The position numbers and the translations under genes are program-made. From contig NZ_JAQNDM010000002.1 of assembly GCF_028368975.1 (NCBI RefSeq), positions 1,488,001 to 1,552,000 on the forward strand: a DNA stretch of 64,000 nt, written 5' to 3'. Within the stretch, counting starts at the first letter, position 1. Each line of letters starts with the position of its first letter. Shown here piece after piece: positions 1 through 8,848 of the stretch. The notes beneath the pieces were generated by a model, which saw only the letters and a program-made list of their open reading frames with translations, was not told where the DNA came from and ran no database searches. The DNA is from Stigmatella ashevillena (GTDB lineage: Bacteria > Myxococcota > Myxococcia > Myxococcales > Myxococcaceae).

Positions 1-1
1 G

Positions 2-1381
2 GTGCTGGGCGACAAGAGCGGCGAGGTGGACGCCCGCATCTTCGACAAGGTGGACACCTTCGAGCCCGCCTTCGCCATCGGAGACCACATCCTGGTCCAG
101 GGCCACATCATCAGCTTCCATGGGAAGACCCAGCTGGTAGTCGAGGCCCTGGAGCGCCTGGATCCGGGGCCGTTGGACCTCACGGAGTTCGAGCCCCCCC
201 CGGCCCCGCCCGAGCCCGCCGCTGCCGCCGAGGCCCCTCAGGACGCGGCCCCCGAGAAACCCGCTCCGGCCGCAGACAAGCGCGAGGAGAGCACCCCGGA
301 CAAGCGGCCCGCCCGTGAAGAGGGCGCCAACACCGGAGGCAACGCCGGAGGCAATGCCGGGGCCCGCGCCGTGGGACAGATCCGCGAGATCGTCACCGAG
401 CGGATCAACGATCCCTACGTGAAGCAACTGCTGCTGGCGTTCCTGGACGATCCCCAGCTCGCCGCCCACCTGCCCATCGCCCCCGCCGGCAAGGGCGTTC
501 ACCACGCCTACCGTGGCGGACTGGCCGAGCACCTGCTGTCGGTGATGCGATTGACGCTGCGCGTCGCGGACCACTACCCCATGGCGGACCGGGACCTGCT
601 GCTGGCCGGCGCCCTGCTGCACGACGTGATGAAGGTGGCGGAGATCTCCGCCGAGAAGGGCTTCGACTACACCGACGAGGGCAAGCTGGTCGGCCACCTG
701 GTGATGTCGGCGCAGAAGATCCGGGAGAAGACCCTGGCCATTCCCGGCTTCCCGCCCCTGCTCGAGCACCACCTCACCCACCTGGTGCTCGCCCACAACG
801 GCAAGCTGGAGTACGGCTCGCCCAAGCTGCCCATGACGCTGGAGGCGTACATCGTCCACGCCCTCGACACGCTGGACTCGCGGATTGCCTCCTGGCTGGA
901 GGCCATGGCGCGGGACTCGAACGAGAAATGGACGGAGCCGCTCAAGCTCTACGATCAGCGCCAGCTCTGGAAGGCGCCCGCCCCCACCTCGCGGGGCAAG
1001 TCGCCAGTGGAAGGCCGCCGCAAGACGCGCGAAGAGCGCCGCAAGCCCAAGGGCCAGGGCCAGGGAGGCGCCGCCGCCCAGGGTCAAACCCCGGCCACCG
1101 AGGCTCCCGCCCATCCTCCCCGCAAGGAGCGTCCGCCCCGCGAAGGCCGTCCGCCCCGTGAGGAGCGTGGCCCCCGCGAGGAGCGGCCGCCGCGTGAAGG
1201 CCGTCCGCCCCGCGAGGAGCGTGGCCCCCGCGAGGAGCGGCCGCCCCGAGCCCCCCGCGATCCGAACAGCCTGCCCCAGGAGCTCACCTTCAAGCCGTTC
1301 AGCGCCCTGACCACGCTGGCGCCCGCACCCGCCGAGTCCTCACAGAGCAAGACCGAGGACAACAGCTCCACGGAAGGATGA
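2..1381 (+). CDS. 3'-5' exoribonuclease YhaM-like (OB-fold + HD domain), 5' partial
   Basis: The reading frame is open from the first base of the window, so the true start lies outside. Residues ~1-55 look like the end of an OB-fold nucleic-acid-binding domain (DARIFDKVDTF, IISFHGKTQLVVEAL). After a Pro/Ala/Glu-rich linker comes an HD hydrolase domain (~135-310) with GGLAEHLLSV and LLHDVMK; H207-D208 are the HD pair. OB plus HD is the architecture of the YhaM family of RNA/ssDNA 3'-5' exonucleases. The C-terminal ~110 residues are low-complexity and Arg/Pro/Glu-rich, including two exact-length 18-residue repeats, and are absent from typical YhaM; such tails often bind nucleic acid. The next gene starts 1 bp after the stop, suggesting co-transcription. 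Confidence 0.82.
   Translation: MLGDKSGEVDARIFDKVDTFEPAFAIGDHILVQGHIISFHGKTQLVVEALERLDPGPLDLTEFEPPPAPPEPAAAAEAPQDAAPEKPAPAADKREESTPDKRPAREEGANTGGNAGGNAGARAVGQIREIVTERINDPYVKQLLLAFLDDPQLAAHLPIAPAGKGVHHAYRGGLAEHLLSVMRLTLRVADHYPMADRDLLLAGALLHDVMKVAEISAEKGFDYTDEGKLVGHLVMSAQKIREKTLAIPGFPPLLEHHLTHLVLAHNGKLEYGSPKLPMTLEAYIVHALDTLDSRIASWLEAMARDSNEKWTEPLKLYDQRQLWKAPAPTSRGKSPVEGRRKTREERRKPKGQGQGGAAAQGQTPATEAPAHPPRKERPPREGRPPREERGPREERPPREGRPPREERGPREERPPRAPRDPNSLPQELTFKPFSALTTLAPAPAESSQSKTEDNSSTEG
1133..1240 (+). repeat. 54-bp tandem repeat (2 units) in the nuclease tail
   Basis: Units 1133-1186 and 1187-1240 encode PPREGRPPREERGPREER twice with few base differences. A partial third unit (PPRAPR) follows. 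This is an in-frame expansion of a charged tail. Confidence 0.85.
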
Positions 1382-1382
1382 C

Positions 1383-3344
1383 ATGGCGAAGCGGCTCGGA
1401 GAACGCCTGATCGAGGCCGGCCTCGTCACCGCCGAGGCCGTGGACAAAGCCCTCGAACACCAGAAGATCACCGGCCACAAGCTCGGCGACTGTCTGGTGG
1501 AACTGGGCCTGCTCCCGGAAGCCGCCTTGCTGCGCTTCCTGGCCACCGAGTTCCAGACGCGCTTTGTCTCCGCGGACAAGCTGGCCAAGGCGAAGATCGC
1601 CACGGCCGTGCTGGACCGGATCCCCGTGAGGATGGCCGAGTCGAACAACGTGCTGCCCCTGGCGTACGACGTGGAGCGCAAGCTGCTCTCCATCGTCGCG
1701 GCGGAGCCGCAGAACAAGGCGGTGCTGGAAGAGATCGCCCTCGTCACCGGCGTCTCGGAGGTCTACGCGTTCGTGGGCCTGCGCAGCGCCATCGCCGCAG
1801 CCATCCGGAAGTACTACTACGGCGACCCGACCGCCTTCACCGCCCTGGAGGCGGGCAACCCCCAGGTGCAGCGGGCGGACGTCTCTGCCATGGCCGGCGC
1901 CTACGAGGCCACGGGCAGTGGCAGCCGGAGCGCCCCCATTTCGCAGCTCCGTTTCGAGACGGACCCAGGCTCGCGCTTGTCGCGGGCCGCCGCCGGCTCC
2001 CAGCTCTTGCGGATGACCACGCAGATGCGCGACGCGATGGGGGCCACACGCTCGTCCATCGCCGAGAGCGACTTCGTCGAGACGCTGAGCGTCCTGGTCG
2101 GACTGCTGGAGCAGGAGCGGCCCCACCACCGCGGCCACTCGACCCAACTGGCGCGGCAGGCCTCCATCGTGGGGCGGCGCATGGGCATCTCGCCCAAGGA
2201 GCTGACCGCGCTGGCCATCGCCGCCCACCTGCATGATCTCGGCAAGTCGTCCGAGCGGCACCACACCCTGGCCAGCAACGCCGTCAATGCCAGTTGGAAG
2301 GAAGAGGCCAAGCGCCTGTGCCGGGCTCCCGCCCGCCTCTTCGAGACGGTCCACCTGCCGCCCACCGTCAACACCCTGCTCGCCCAGCTCTACGAGGCCT
2401 ATGACGGCTCGGGCGTTCCGCAGGGCACCCAGGGCGAGAGCATCTCGCTCGGCGCGCGCATCCTCTCCACGGTGGACAGCTTCCTGGACTTGACGAAGAA
2501 CCCGGCCAACGCCTTCGGCAAGGTGCTCACCAAGACGCAGGCGCTGGACCACCTGCGCAAGAACGCGGGCGTCCTCTACGATCCCATCGTGGCGGACATC
2601 GTCGGGCAGGTGCAGAGCGGAGAGCTGCTGCGCCACCGCATCGTCCAGGACGGACGGCAGGTGCTCATCGCCGAGTCCGACGAGGCCATCCGGACGGACA
2701 TGCTGGAATCGGTCCTGCGGCAGGGGCTGGTGGTGTACGCCTTCTCCACGCTGGATGGCGCGCTCGATGGGCTGGCGAACCGGGAGTGCGATGTGCTCGT
2801 GGTGAGCCTGCGCTTCGGACTCCCCGACATCCTCGCCCTGCTCCAGTACGCGCGCGGCACCGCGGAGAGCGCGGGCTTGCCCATCCTCGTGCTCGGAGAG
2901 CCGGACAACACCTCGCGCGAGCGGCTCCTCATGGCCGGCGCGACGGCGGTGCAGTCTCCCGCGGACACGGACGTGGCGGCCAAGATCGTCCGTCAGTTCC
3001 AAGAGGACCGGATCCTCCACAACGGCCCGGCGCGCGTGGTGCGCGGCAGCTACGACGAGCTGCCCTTGCTGGAGTTGCTCAAGACGCTCGCCAGCGGACG
3101 CAAATCCGGCCGACTCCACCTGCGCCACCACTCGCTCGAGGGCTACCTCCACCTGGAGCGGGGGCGCATCGTCTATGCCTCCTACGCGGGCCAGTCCGGC
3201 GAATCCGCCATGCAGGCGCTCCTGCAAATCAAGCAGGCGGAGTTCCAGTACGATCCAGACTCGCTGCTGCTGGACATCCCCCACCTCGACAAGGAACTCG
3301 AAGGGGTGACCAAGGAGCTGAGCACGCGCCGCGCCTTGGCGTAG
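1383..3344 (+). CDS. MshEN - degenerate HD-GYP - receiver-like - DUF4388 regulator
   Basis: A 653-residue multidomain signalling protein. The N-terminus (~1-150) resembles the MshEN/GspE-N domain of secretion ATPases (LGERLIEAGLVT, LGDCLVELGLL), a known c-di-GMP-binding fold. Residues ~235-410 form an HD-GYP-like domain: H284-D285 in HLHDLGK remain, but the HHE...GYP signature is degraded to YEAYDGSGVP, so phosphodiesterase activity is doubtful. A receiver-like segment follows (~430-545, VLIAESDE; VLVVSLRFG lacks a clear phospho-Asp). The C-terminus (~560-640, SGRLHLRHHSLEGYLHLERG) matches DUF4388/PATAN domains common in delta-proteobacteria. It is probably an intracellular c-di-GMP-linked effector or scaffold. 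Transcribed with the upstream nuclease. Confidence 0.8.
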   Translation: MAKRLGERLIEAGLVTAEAVDKALEHQKITGHKLGDCLVELGLLPEAALLRFLATEFQTRFVSADKLAKAKIATAVLDRIPVRMAESNNVLPLAYDVERKLLSIVAAEPQNKAVLEEIALVTGVSEVYAFVGLRSAIAAAIRKYYYGDPTAFTALEAGNPQVQRADVSAMAGAYEATGSGSRSAPISQLRFETDPGSRLSRAAAGSQLLRMTTQMRDAMGATRSSIAESDFVETLSVLVGLLEQERPHHRGHSTQLARQASIVGRRMGISPKELTALAIAAHLHDLGKSSERHHTLASNAVNASWKEEAKRLCRAPARLFETVHLPPTVNTLLAQLYEAYDGSGVPQGTQGESISLGARILSTVDSFLDLTKNPANAFGKVLTKTQALDHLRKNAGVLYDPIVADIVGQVQSGELLRHRIVQDGRQVLIAESDEAIRTDMLESVLRQGLVVYAFSTLDGALDGLANRECDVLVVSLRFGLPDILALLQYARGTAESAGLPILVLGEPDNTSRERLLMAGATAVQSPADTDVAAKIVRQFQEDRILHNGPARVVRGSYDELPLLELLKTLASGRKSGRLHLRHHSLEGYLHLERGRIVYASYAGQSGESAMQALLQIKQAEFQYDPDSLLLDIPHLDKELEGVTKELSTRRALA

Positions 3345-4121
3345 CTACGGCACCCGGAGCCCGAACAGCCCCGCCGTGGCCGCCGTGGTGGCGGCGGCGA
3401 GTTCCTCCACCGGAATGCCCTTCAGCTCCGCCACCTTGCGCGCCGTCTCCACGACGTGCGCGGGCTCATTCTTGCGGCCCCGGTAAGGAACCGGCGCCAG
3501 GAAGGGGCTGTCCGTCTCCACCATCAGCCGGTCCAGGGGCGTGAAGCGCACGGCCTCCTGGAGCGCCTCTGTCTTCTTGTAGGTCACCACGCCGGACAGG
3601 GAGATGTGGAAGCCCAGATCCAGGTAGCGGCGCGCCGCGGCGGTGTCTCCGGTGAAGCAGTGGATGACCCCGCGCTGGAGCCCAGCCTCTCGGAGGATGG
3701 CCTCGCATTCCTCGTGCGCATCCCTCACATGCACCACCAGCGGCTTGCCCAGCGAGCGCGCCAGCGCGCACTGGCGGCGGAACACCTCGGCCTGAACGTC
3801 CCGGGGAGAACGATCATAGTAATAATCCAGTCCCGCCTCGCCCACCGCGCAGACCTCGGGCCGGGCGCACGTGCGCTCCAAGGTGGCGAAGTCCGCCTCC
3901 GTGGCGCGAGCGGCCTCATGGGGGTGAATGCCCAAGGTCGGCGACAGGAAGTCCGGATACGCCGCGGCCACCTCCAGCGCGTTGCCCCAGTCCCCTGGCC
4001 CCTGGAACTGCCCCACCACCATGGCGTGCACCACCCCCGCGGCGCGGGCGCGCTCCAGCACGGGCGCGACCTCCGCGTAGTCCGTGCTCTCCAGGTGGCA
4101 ATGGGCGTCGATCAATCTCAT
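3345..4121 (-). CDS. TatD-family metal-dependent deoxyribonuclease
   Basis: 258 residues, normal for TatD. It starts MRLIDAHCHLE (the HxH metal motif), has GEAGLDYYYDRSP, VVHVRDA and VIHCFTG in order, and ends with METDSPFLAP, the typical TatD signature set. These are cytoplasmic Mg-dependent 3'-5' DNases/hydrolases. The start is supported by AGGAG about 6 bases upstream. The start codon overlaps the stop of the HEAT-repeat gene by 4 bp (ATGA), making it the third gene of metG > HEAT > tatD; metG-tatD adjacency is widespread in bacteria. Confidence 0.93.
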   Translation of the reverse strand: MRLIDAHCHLESTDYAEVAPVLERARAAGVVHAMVVGQFQGPGDWGNALEVAAAYPDFLSPTLGIHPHEAARATEADFATLERTCARPEVCAVGEAGLDYYYDRSPRDVQAEVFRRQCALARSLGKPLVVHVRDAHEECEAILREAGLQRGVIHCFTGDTAAARRYLDLGFHISLSGVVTYKKTEALQEAVRFTPLDRLMVETDSPFLAPVPYRGRKNEPAHVVETARKVAELKGIPVEELAAATTAATAGLFGLRVP

Positions 4122-5098
4122 GGCGTCTCCTGCAACAGTTCAGCGATTTCCGCCCGTACCTCCGGCGAGGTGAACGAGGCGACGGACGCCCGCACACGCT
4201 CCTGCCCCTCGGGCAGTCCCAGCCGCCAGAGCCCCTCCGCCGCATCCAAGCGGAAGTCTTCCGGAGCACGCATGTCGTCCAGCAGGGCCAGCAACCATGG
4301 CAAGGCCGCGGGCTCTCCCAGACGCCCCAGCCCGCGCGCCGCCGCCCCTCGGCAGGGATCTTTTGGCGACTCCAGGATGGCCCTCAACCGCTCCAAGGCC
4401 CCAGGCACCTTCACTTCCCCGCATAGCTCCACCGCGAGGGCCCTGTCCGTGCTCCAGCGCTTCTGGAGGCGCTTCACCAGCCAGTCGACCCCCTCGGCAT
4501 CTCCCAGCTTCGCGAGGACGCCCGCGGCCTGGGTGCGCTCGAAAGGAGAGAGGAGCCAGCGGCGGAACAGGCGCTTGACGGCAGGGAGCGCCCGAGGGTC
4601 CTCCAGCTCCGCCAGCGCGCCCAAGGCCCGGAAGCGCAGGCTCTCGTTGTCCAGTGCGTCCACGAGGATCTCCAACCCCGCGCTGTGCTTCAAGGAGGCC
4701 ATGCCCCGCGCGGCCTCGAAGCGAACCTCGGGGACCGCATCCTGCAGCACGGGGGCCAGGGCCCCTCGGATCTCCGGAAGCGCGAGATCCGCCAGCCGCC
4801 CCGCCGCTTCCAGGCGAGCCCCCACGTCCGGATCCGTCAGACGGGCGGCCAGGGCATCCACCAGTTCTTCCTGCGGAAGCACCAACGTGGCCAGACCCAG
4901 GCCCGCCCTGCGCACCTCTCCTTGGGCATCGGCCAACAGCCGCGTGAGCACCCCGGCGAATTCGGGTGCACGCGAGGGCTCCTCGGCGGCGAGCTGAAAC
5001 AGGAGGTCGGCCGCCTCGGCGCGAGCCGGAGGACTCTTCTCCCGCTCCAGCAACAGGAGCGCGCGATCCCTCTCGGCCCGCCAGTCCATGAGGCTCAT
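4118..5098 (-). CDS. HEAT-repeat protein
   Basis: 326 residues made almost entirely of ~30-residue helical repeats with the HEAT/PBS-lyase-like pattern (for example AVPEVRFEAARGMASL, SLRFRALGALAEL, PCRGAAARGLGRLGE). No signal peptide or catalytic motif is visible, so a cytoplasmic protein-binding scaffold is the safest call. A strong Shine-Dalgarno (GAGGTGAA) lies just upstream, inside the end of metG. It overlaps both neighbours by 4 bp, so it is translationally coupled with metG and tatD. The function in this operon is not known to me. Confidence 0.85.
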   Translation of the reverse strand: MSLMDWRAERDRALLLLEREKSPPARAEAADLLFQLAAEEPSRAPEFAGVLTRLLADAQGEVRRAGLGLATLVLPQEELVDALAARLTDPDVGARLEAAGRLADLALPEIRGALAPVLQDAVPEVRFEAARGMASLKHSAGLEILVDALDNESLRFRALGALAELEDPRALPAVKRLFRRWLLSPFERTQAAGVLAKLGDAEGVDWLVKRLQKRWSTDRALAVELCGEVKVPGALERLRAILESPKDPCRGAAARGLGRLGEPAALPWLLALLDDMRAPEDFRLDAAEGLWRLGLPEGQERVRASVASFTSPEVRAEIAELLQETP

Positions 5099-7221
5099 TT
5101 CACCTCGGAGCCGGGCGGCAAATCTCCCGGATCCAGCAGCGACAGGCTCTTGCCCCCAGGCCCCGCGGTCAGCAACATCCCTCGCGATTCGATCCCCTTG
5201 AGCTTGCGAGGCTTGAGGTTGGTCACCACCACCACCTTGCGTCCCGTCACCTGCTCCGGCGTGTAGGCCTCGGCAATGCCCGACACGATGGTGCGGGGCG
5301 TTGCCTCGCCCACGTCCACGGAGAGCTTCAGGAGCCGGTCCGCCTCGGGCACACGCTCACAGGCCAGGATGTGACCCACCTTGAGAATGACCTTGGCGAA
5401 GTCCGTGTAATCAATATCCCCAGAACCCGCGCCTGCGCCCGCGCCCGGTGAAGCCTGCGTGACGGGGACCTCTGCCGGTTTCTTCGCGGCCTTGTCCGCC
5501 TTCTTCTCCCCCTTCTGGGGGGCGCCGCTGGAGGCCTCGGCGGACCCCTCCTTGGCGGACTCGGCCGCGGGGGTGGTGATGATGGCGTTGACCCGCTCCT
5601 CCTCCAGCCGGGGCAGCAACGGCTCGGGGGTACCGATGGGGCGGCTCCGGTCCAGCAGGGGATAACGGGCCGTCTCCAACGAGACGAAGGTGAGCGGCGG
5701 CGCCCCGAGCTGCGCGAAGAGCTTGTCCGTCACCCGGGGGATGACCGGCGCGAGCAACGCGCCCAGCAGGTAGACGACGTCGGCGGCGTCCGAGAGGTCC
5801 GCGCGCGCCCCCTCGGCATCCGTCTTCACCTTGGCCCAGGGGGCCTGCGCCTGGAGGAAGGCGTTGGCGGTCTGAGAGATCTCCACGATGGCCTTGATGG
5901 CGTTGCGGTACTCCAGCTTCTCGAAGGCCTCGCGCACTTCGGGCACCCGGGCCAGCGCGGCCTCGACGAGCGCCTTGCCTGCTCCCGTCGAGCCGGGCGC
6001 CAACCGCTTCTCCAGCGGTCCCGCCAGCATCGTGAGGGCGCGGTTGGCGAGGTTGCCCACGTTGTTGACCAGCTCCCCGTTGACGCGCAGGCGGAAGTCC
6101 TTGAGGGACAGATCAAAGTCCTCGGGCCCAGAGCCCAGACACGCCGCATAGAAGAAGCGCAGGTAGCTCGGATCCAGCTTGTCGAGATAATCCCGGGCAG
6201 GAATCAGCGTGCCTCGCGTCTTGGACATCTTCTCACCGTTGACGGTGAGGTGGCCGTGGGCCTTCACCTCGCTCGGGCCATGCAGATCGGCGACCTTCAG
6301 CACCGCGGGCCAGAACAGGGCATGGAAGTAGACAATGTCCTTGCCGATGAAGTGGACGATGCGGGTGTCGCTGTCCGGTCCCCAGTAGTCGAGCGCGCTC
6401 TTCGCCTTGCCCGTCTCCTGAGCCCACTTCTCCGTGGTGGCGATGTACCCGATGGGCGCATCCAGCCAGACGTAGAAATACTTGTCCGTCTCTCCCGGAA
6501 TGGCGAAGCCGAAGTACGGCCCATCCCGGCTGATGTCCCAGTCCGCGAGCCCCTTCTCGAAGAATCCCTGGAGCTGGGTGGCCAACCCCTGGTTGAGGAA
6601 GCCCGGCCTGCGCAGCAACTCCCTCAGGAACGCCTCGTGGCGCGACAGCTTGAAGAACAGGTGCGTCGAGCGCTTGCGGATGGGCGGCGTGCCGCACAGC
6701 GAGCAGTGCGGATCGATGAGATCCGTGGGGCTGTAGGCCTTGCCGCACTTCTCGCAAGAATCCCCGTACTGCTCCTTCGCCTTGCAGTTGGGACAGGTGC
6801 CCTTGATGAACCGGTCCGGAAGAAAGCGCTTGTCCTTCTCGCAGTAGGTCTGCTCGATGTCGCGCCGCTCGATGTCCCCCTTCTCCTTGAGCCGCCCGTA
6901 GATGAGCTCGGAGTAGGCGCGGTTCTCCGGAGAGTGGGTGGAGTGGAAATAGTCGACGCTGATGTCGAAGTCCTCGAAGTCCTTGCGGTGCAGCTCGTAG
7001 CAACGGGCCACGAACTCCTCGGGCTTGAGCCCCTGCTTCGCCGCGTTCAACTCGATGGGGGTGCCGTGGGTGTCGTCCGCGCAGAAATAAACGACGTTCT
7101 TGCCGCACGAGCGGAGGAATCGAACATAGATGTCGGTCTGGACGTACTCGACGACGTGCCCGATGTGGATGGGGCCGTTCGCGTAGGGCAGCGCGCTGGT
7201 GACGAGGATCTTCTCCGCCAT
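5095..7221 (-). CDS. metG: methionyl-tRNA synthetase
   Basis: 708 residues; charges tRNA-Met in the cytoplasm. Class I motifs are present: PYANGPIHIGH (HIGH) near the N-terminus and GEKMSKTRGT (KMSKS). The zinc-binding connective peptide has four CxxC pairs (CPNC, CEKC, CSLC plus a preceding Cys), as in long MetG forms. An Ala/Lys-rich linker is followed by the C-terminal OB-fold tRNA-binding domain (VGHILACERVPEADRLLKL to GMLLTA). I chose the ATG at 7221 (MAEKILVTSALPYANG) over a more upstream in-frame start because AGGAGAG sits 6 bases before it and family members begin here. First gene of the metG-HEAT-tatD operon. Confidence 0.96.
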   Translation of the reverse strand: MAEKILVTSALPYANGPIHIGHVVEYVQTDIYVRFLRSCGKNVVYFCADDTHGTPIELNAAKQGLKPEEFVARCYELHRKDFEDFDISVDYFHSTHSPENRAYSELIYGRLKEKGDIERRDIEQTYCEKDKRFLPDRFIKGTCPNCKAKEQYGDSCEKCGKAYSPTDLIDPHCSLCGTPPIRKRSTHLFFKLSRHEAFLRELLRRPGFLNQGLATQLQGFFEKGLADWDISRDGPYFGFAIPGETDKYFYVWLDAPIGYIATTEKWAQETGKAKSALDYWGPDSDTRIVHFIGKDIVYFHALFWPAVLKVADLHGPSEVKAHGHLTVNGEKMSKTRGTLIPARDYLDKLDPSYLRFFYAACLGSGPEDFDLSLKDFRLRVNGELVNNVGNLANRALTMLAGPLEKRLAPGSTGAGKALVEAALARVPEVREAFEKLEYRNAIKAIVEISQTANAFLQAQAPWAKVKTDAEGARADLSDAADVVYLLGALLAPVIPRVTDKLFAQLGAPPLTFVSLETARYPLLDRSRPIGTPEPLLPRLEEERVNAIITTPAAESAKEGSAEASSGAPQKGEKKADKAAKKPAEVPVTQASPGAGAGAGSGDIDYTDFAKVILKVGHILACERVPEADRLLKLSVDVGEATPRTIVSGIAEAYTPEQVTGRKVVVVTNLKPRKLKGIESRGMLLTAGPGGKSLSLLDPGDLPPGSEVK

Positions 7222-7331
7222 GAACTCTCCTGGAGGGCGGCGGACTGTAGCCGCTGAACTGTCCGAGGTCATCGGTGCAGGTGCGGGCTCCGCTGCAATG
7301 ATCGGAGCCTGGATGTTATGGACCCGATACG

Positions 7332-8126
7332 ATGTGCACCCTCCTCATCCTGCGCCACGTCCACCCGGAGTGGCCCCTCATCCTGGCCGCCAACCGGGAT
7401 GAGCTGTACGCGCGCCCCTCCGCGCCTGCCCAGCGGCTCGCCTCGCCTCCCGCCCTCGTGGCGGGGCTCGACGAAGTCCGGGGTGGCACGTGGATGGGCG
7501 TCACCGAGACCGGCTTCTTCGCCGGGCTGACCAATCAGCGCGGCGCCTTCACCCCGCGCCAGGCCCCCGCGTCCCGAGGCGAGGTGGTGAAGGAAGCCCT
7601 GAGGCTGGGGAGCATCGAAGCCGTCGAGCGGTACCTGGAGGGGCTGGACCCCGCTTCGTTCAACCCCTTCAACCTGCTGTATGGAGACGCGCATCACCTC
7701 CGAGTGGCCTACGCTCGCCCCGCTTCCGAGCAACTCACCTGGAGCGATGTTCCCCCCGGCCTCCACGTGCTGCCCAATGACGTGCTCGATGCTCCGGGGA
7801 TTCCCAAGGTGGCAAGGGCCCGCCTGCTCGCGGAGGCCTCCGTGCACCGCCCCTGGCCAGAGCTCGTGAGCGCGCTCCAGCACCTGATGGCCGACCACAC
7901 CCTCCCCCTCGCCGAGAGCATTCCCGAGCCCCCCGCCGACTCACACCTCTCCCGCGAGCAGACCCGGCCGTACCAGGCGCTGTGCATTCACACACCGGCC
8001 TATGGGACGCGCTCTTCGGCCATCGTCGCTCTGGCTCCAGGACGGGTGGCGCACTTCCTCGCCTCCGACGAACCCCCTTGCCAGCACGCGTTTCGCGACC
8101 TCCTCAGCCCGCCTTCTCGGGAATGA
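7332..8126 (+). CDS. NRDE-family (TANGO2-like) protein
   Basis: 264 residues beginning MCTLLILRHVHPEWPLILAANRDE, the defining N-terminal N-R-D-E motif of the NRDE/TANGO2 family. Cys2 at the N-terminus is also conserved in the family and gives it an Ntn-hydrolase-like look. Eukaryotic TANGO2 has been linked to haem/lipid handling and Golgi organisation; the bacterial role is not established. The gene is divergent from metG, with about 110 bp between the two starts. No strong ribosome-binding site precedes the ATG, but there is no better alternative. Confidence 0.85.
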   Translation: MCTLLILRHVHPEWPLILAANRDELYARPSAPAQRLASPPALVAGLDEVRGGTWMGVTETGFFAGLTNQRGAFTPRQAPASRGEVVKEALRLGSIEAVERYLEGLDPASFNPFNLLYGDAHHLRVAYARPASEQLTWSDVPPGLHVLPNDVLDAPGIPKVARARLLAEASVHRPWPELVSALQHLMADHTLPLAESIPEPPADSHLSREQTRPYQALCIHTPAYGTRSSAIVALAPGRVAHFLASDEPPCQHAFRDLLSPPSRE

Positions 8127-8329
8127 GGGGAAAGGTCCCCCTCACCCTGGGGCCTGCCCACCTCACAAGGAGGCAAGAGTCACACATGACACCCAAAAGG
8201 TGCTCCCAAATGAAGCGATCTGGGTTTACCTTGTCAGCCGCACGCAGGCCTGTGCCCGCGCTGAGACCGCCAAGACTCATGAGTTCTGGATGACCCCTGG
8301 TTCTTGCTGGTTTTCCGAGGGAGACATGG

Positions 8330-8344
8330 TGGCACAGGGTTTGC
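8330..8344 (+). promoter_or_regulatory. sigma-54 (-24/-12) promoter
   Basis: TGGCACAGGGTTTGC matches the sigma-54 consensus TGGCAC-R-N4-TTGC at every fixed position, with correct GG-GC spacing. The predicted transcript start is near 8356, about 25 bases before the response-regulator ATG. The rest of the 254-bp gap (8127-8380) shows nothing else recognisable. Confidence 0.8.
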
Positions 8345-8380
8345 TGTAAAGAATTCCAGCAGTGGTGGGTCCCTCTACCA

Positions 8381-8770
8381 ATGGCCAAAATCCTCATCGT
8401 CGATGATGAAGTGCAAGTCGCCAGCGCGCTCCGGCGACTGTTCCGGCGGGAAGGCTTTGCCGTCGAGGTCGCCCTCAACGGCGAGGAGGCTCTTGAGAAG
8501 CTCAACAGCTTCCAAGCGGATCTCGTCATCTCCGACTTCCGGATGAAGGGCATGAACGGCGCCGAGTTGCTCGAACGGGTGCTGCGTGTCTCTCCCCGGG
8601 CCGTGCGCATCCTCTTGTCGGGCCATGCGGACCTGTGGAGCAGCGCCCCTTCTTCGGCCGCCCAGGCGGTGTCTCACTTCATCAGCAAGCCGTGGGACGA
8701 CGACCACCTCGTCGCGCGGGTTCGGACCCTCTTGGGGGGGCAACACTCACCCACCACCTCCAGCGCCTGA
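8381..8770 (+). CDS. stand-alone CheY-like response regulator
   Basis: 129 residues, a receiver domain only. The acidic pair is in ILIVDDE (D8, D9), the predicted phospho-acceptor is D52 (VISDFRMKG), the switch Ser is S80 (ILLSGHAD) and the conserved Lys is K103 (ISKPWDD). The K-P-W ending and SGHAD resemble the receivers of RpfG/HD-GYP and hybrid-kinase proteins. With no output domain it must act by protein contact. It stands alone between genes on other strands and has its own sigma-54 promoter, so its expression probably depends on an enhancer-binding protein encoded elsewhere. Confidence 0.93.
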   Translation: MAKILIVDDEVQVASALRRLFRREGFAVEVALNGEEALEKLNSFQADLVISDFRMKGMNGAELLERVLRVSPRAVRILLSGHADLWSSAPSSAAQAVSHFISKPWDDDHLVARVRTLLGGQHSPTTSSA

Positions 8771-8848
8771 CCCACCCTGAAAAAAGCGCCAGGGCCTTGC
8801 CACCTGGGGGTGTCTTCTGACCCATCGGTCATGAAAGACAACCCCGGC

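Noticed and set aside
1299-3284. Long antisense open frame (661 codons) opposite the HD-GYP-type gene
   Set aside because: Its protein has no domain logic (Arg/Gly/Val/Gln-rich mixture). Long antisense frames are expected at this GC; the sense strand has clear domains.
8789-8807. CCAGG...CCTGG hairpin between response regulator and holA as a terminator
   Set aside because: Only 5 bp of stem and no T tract; too weak to list.
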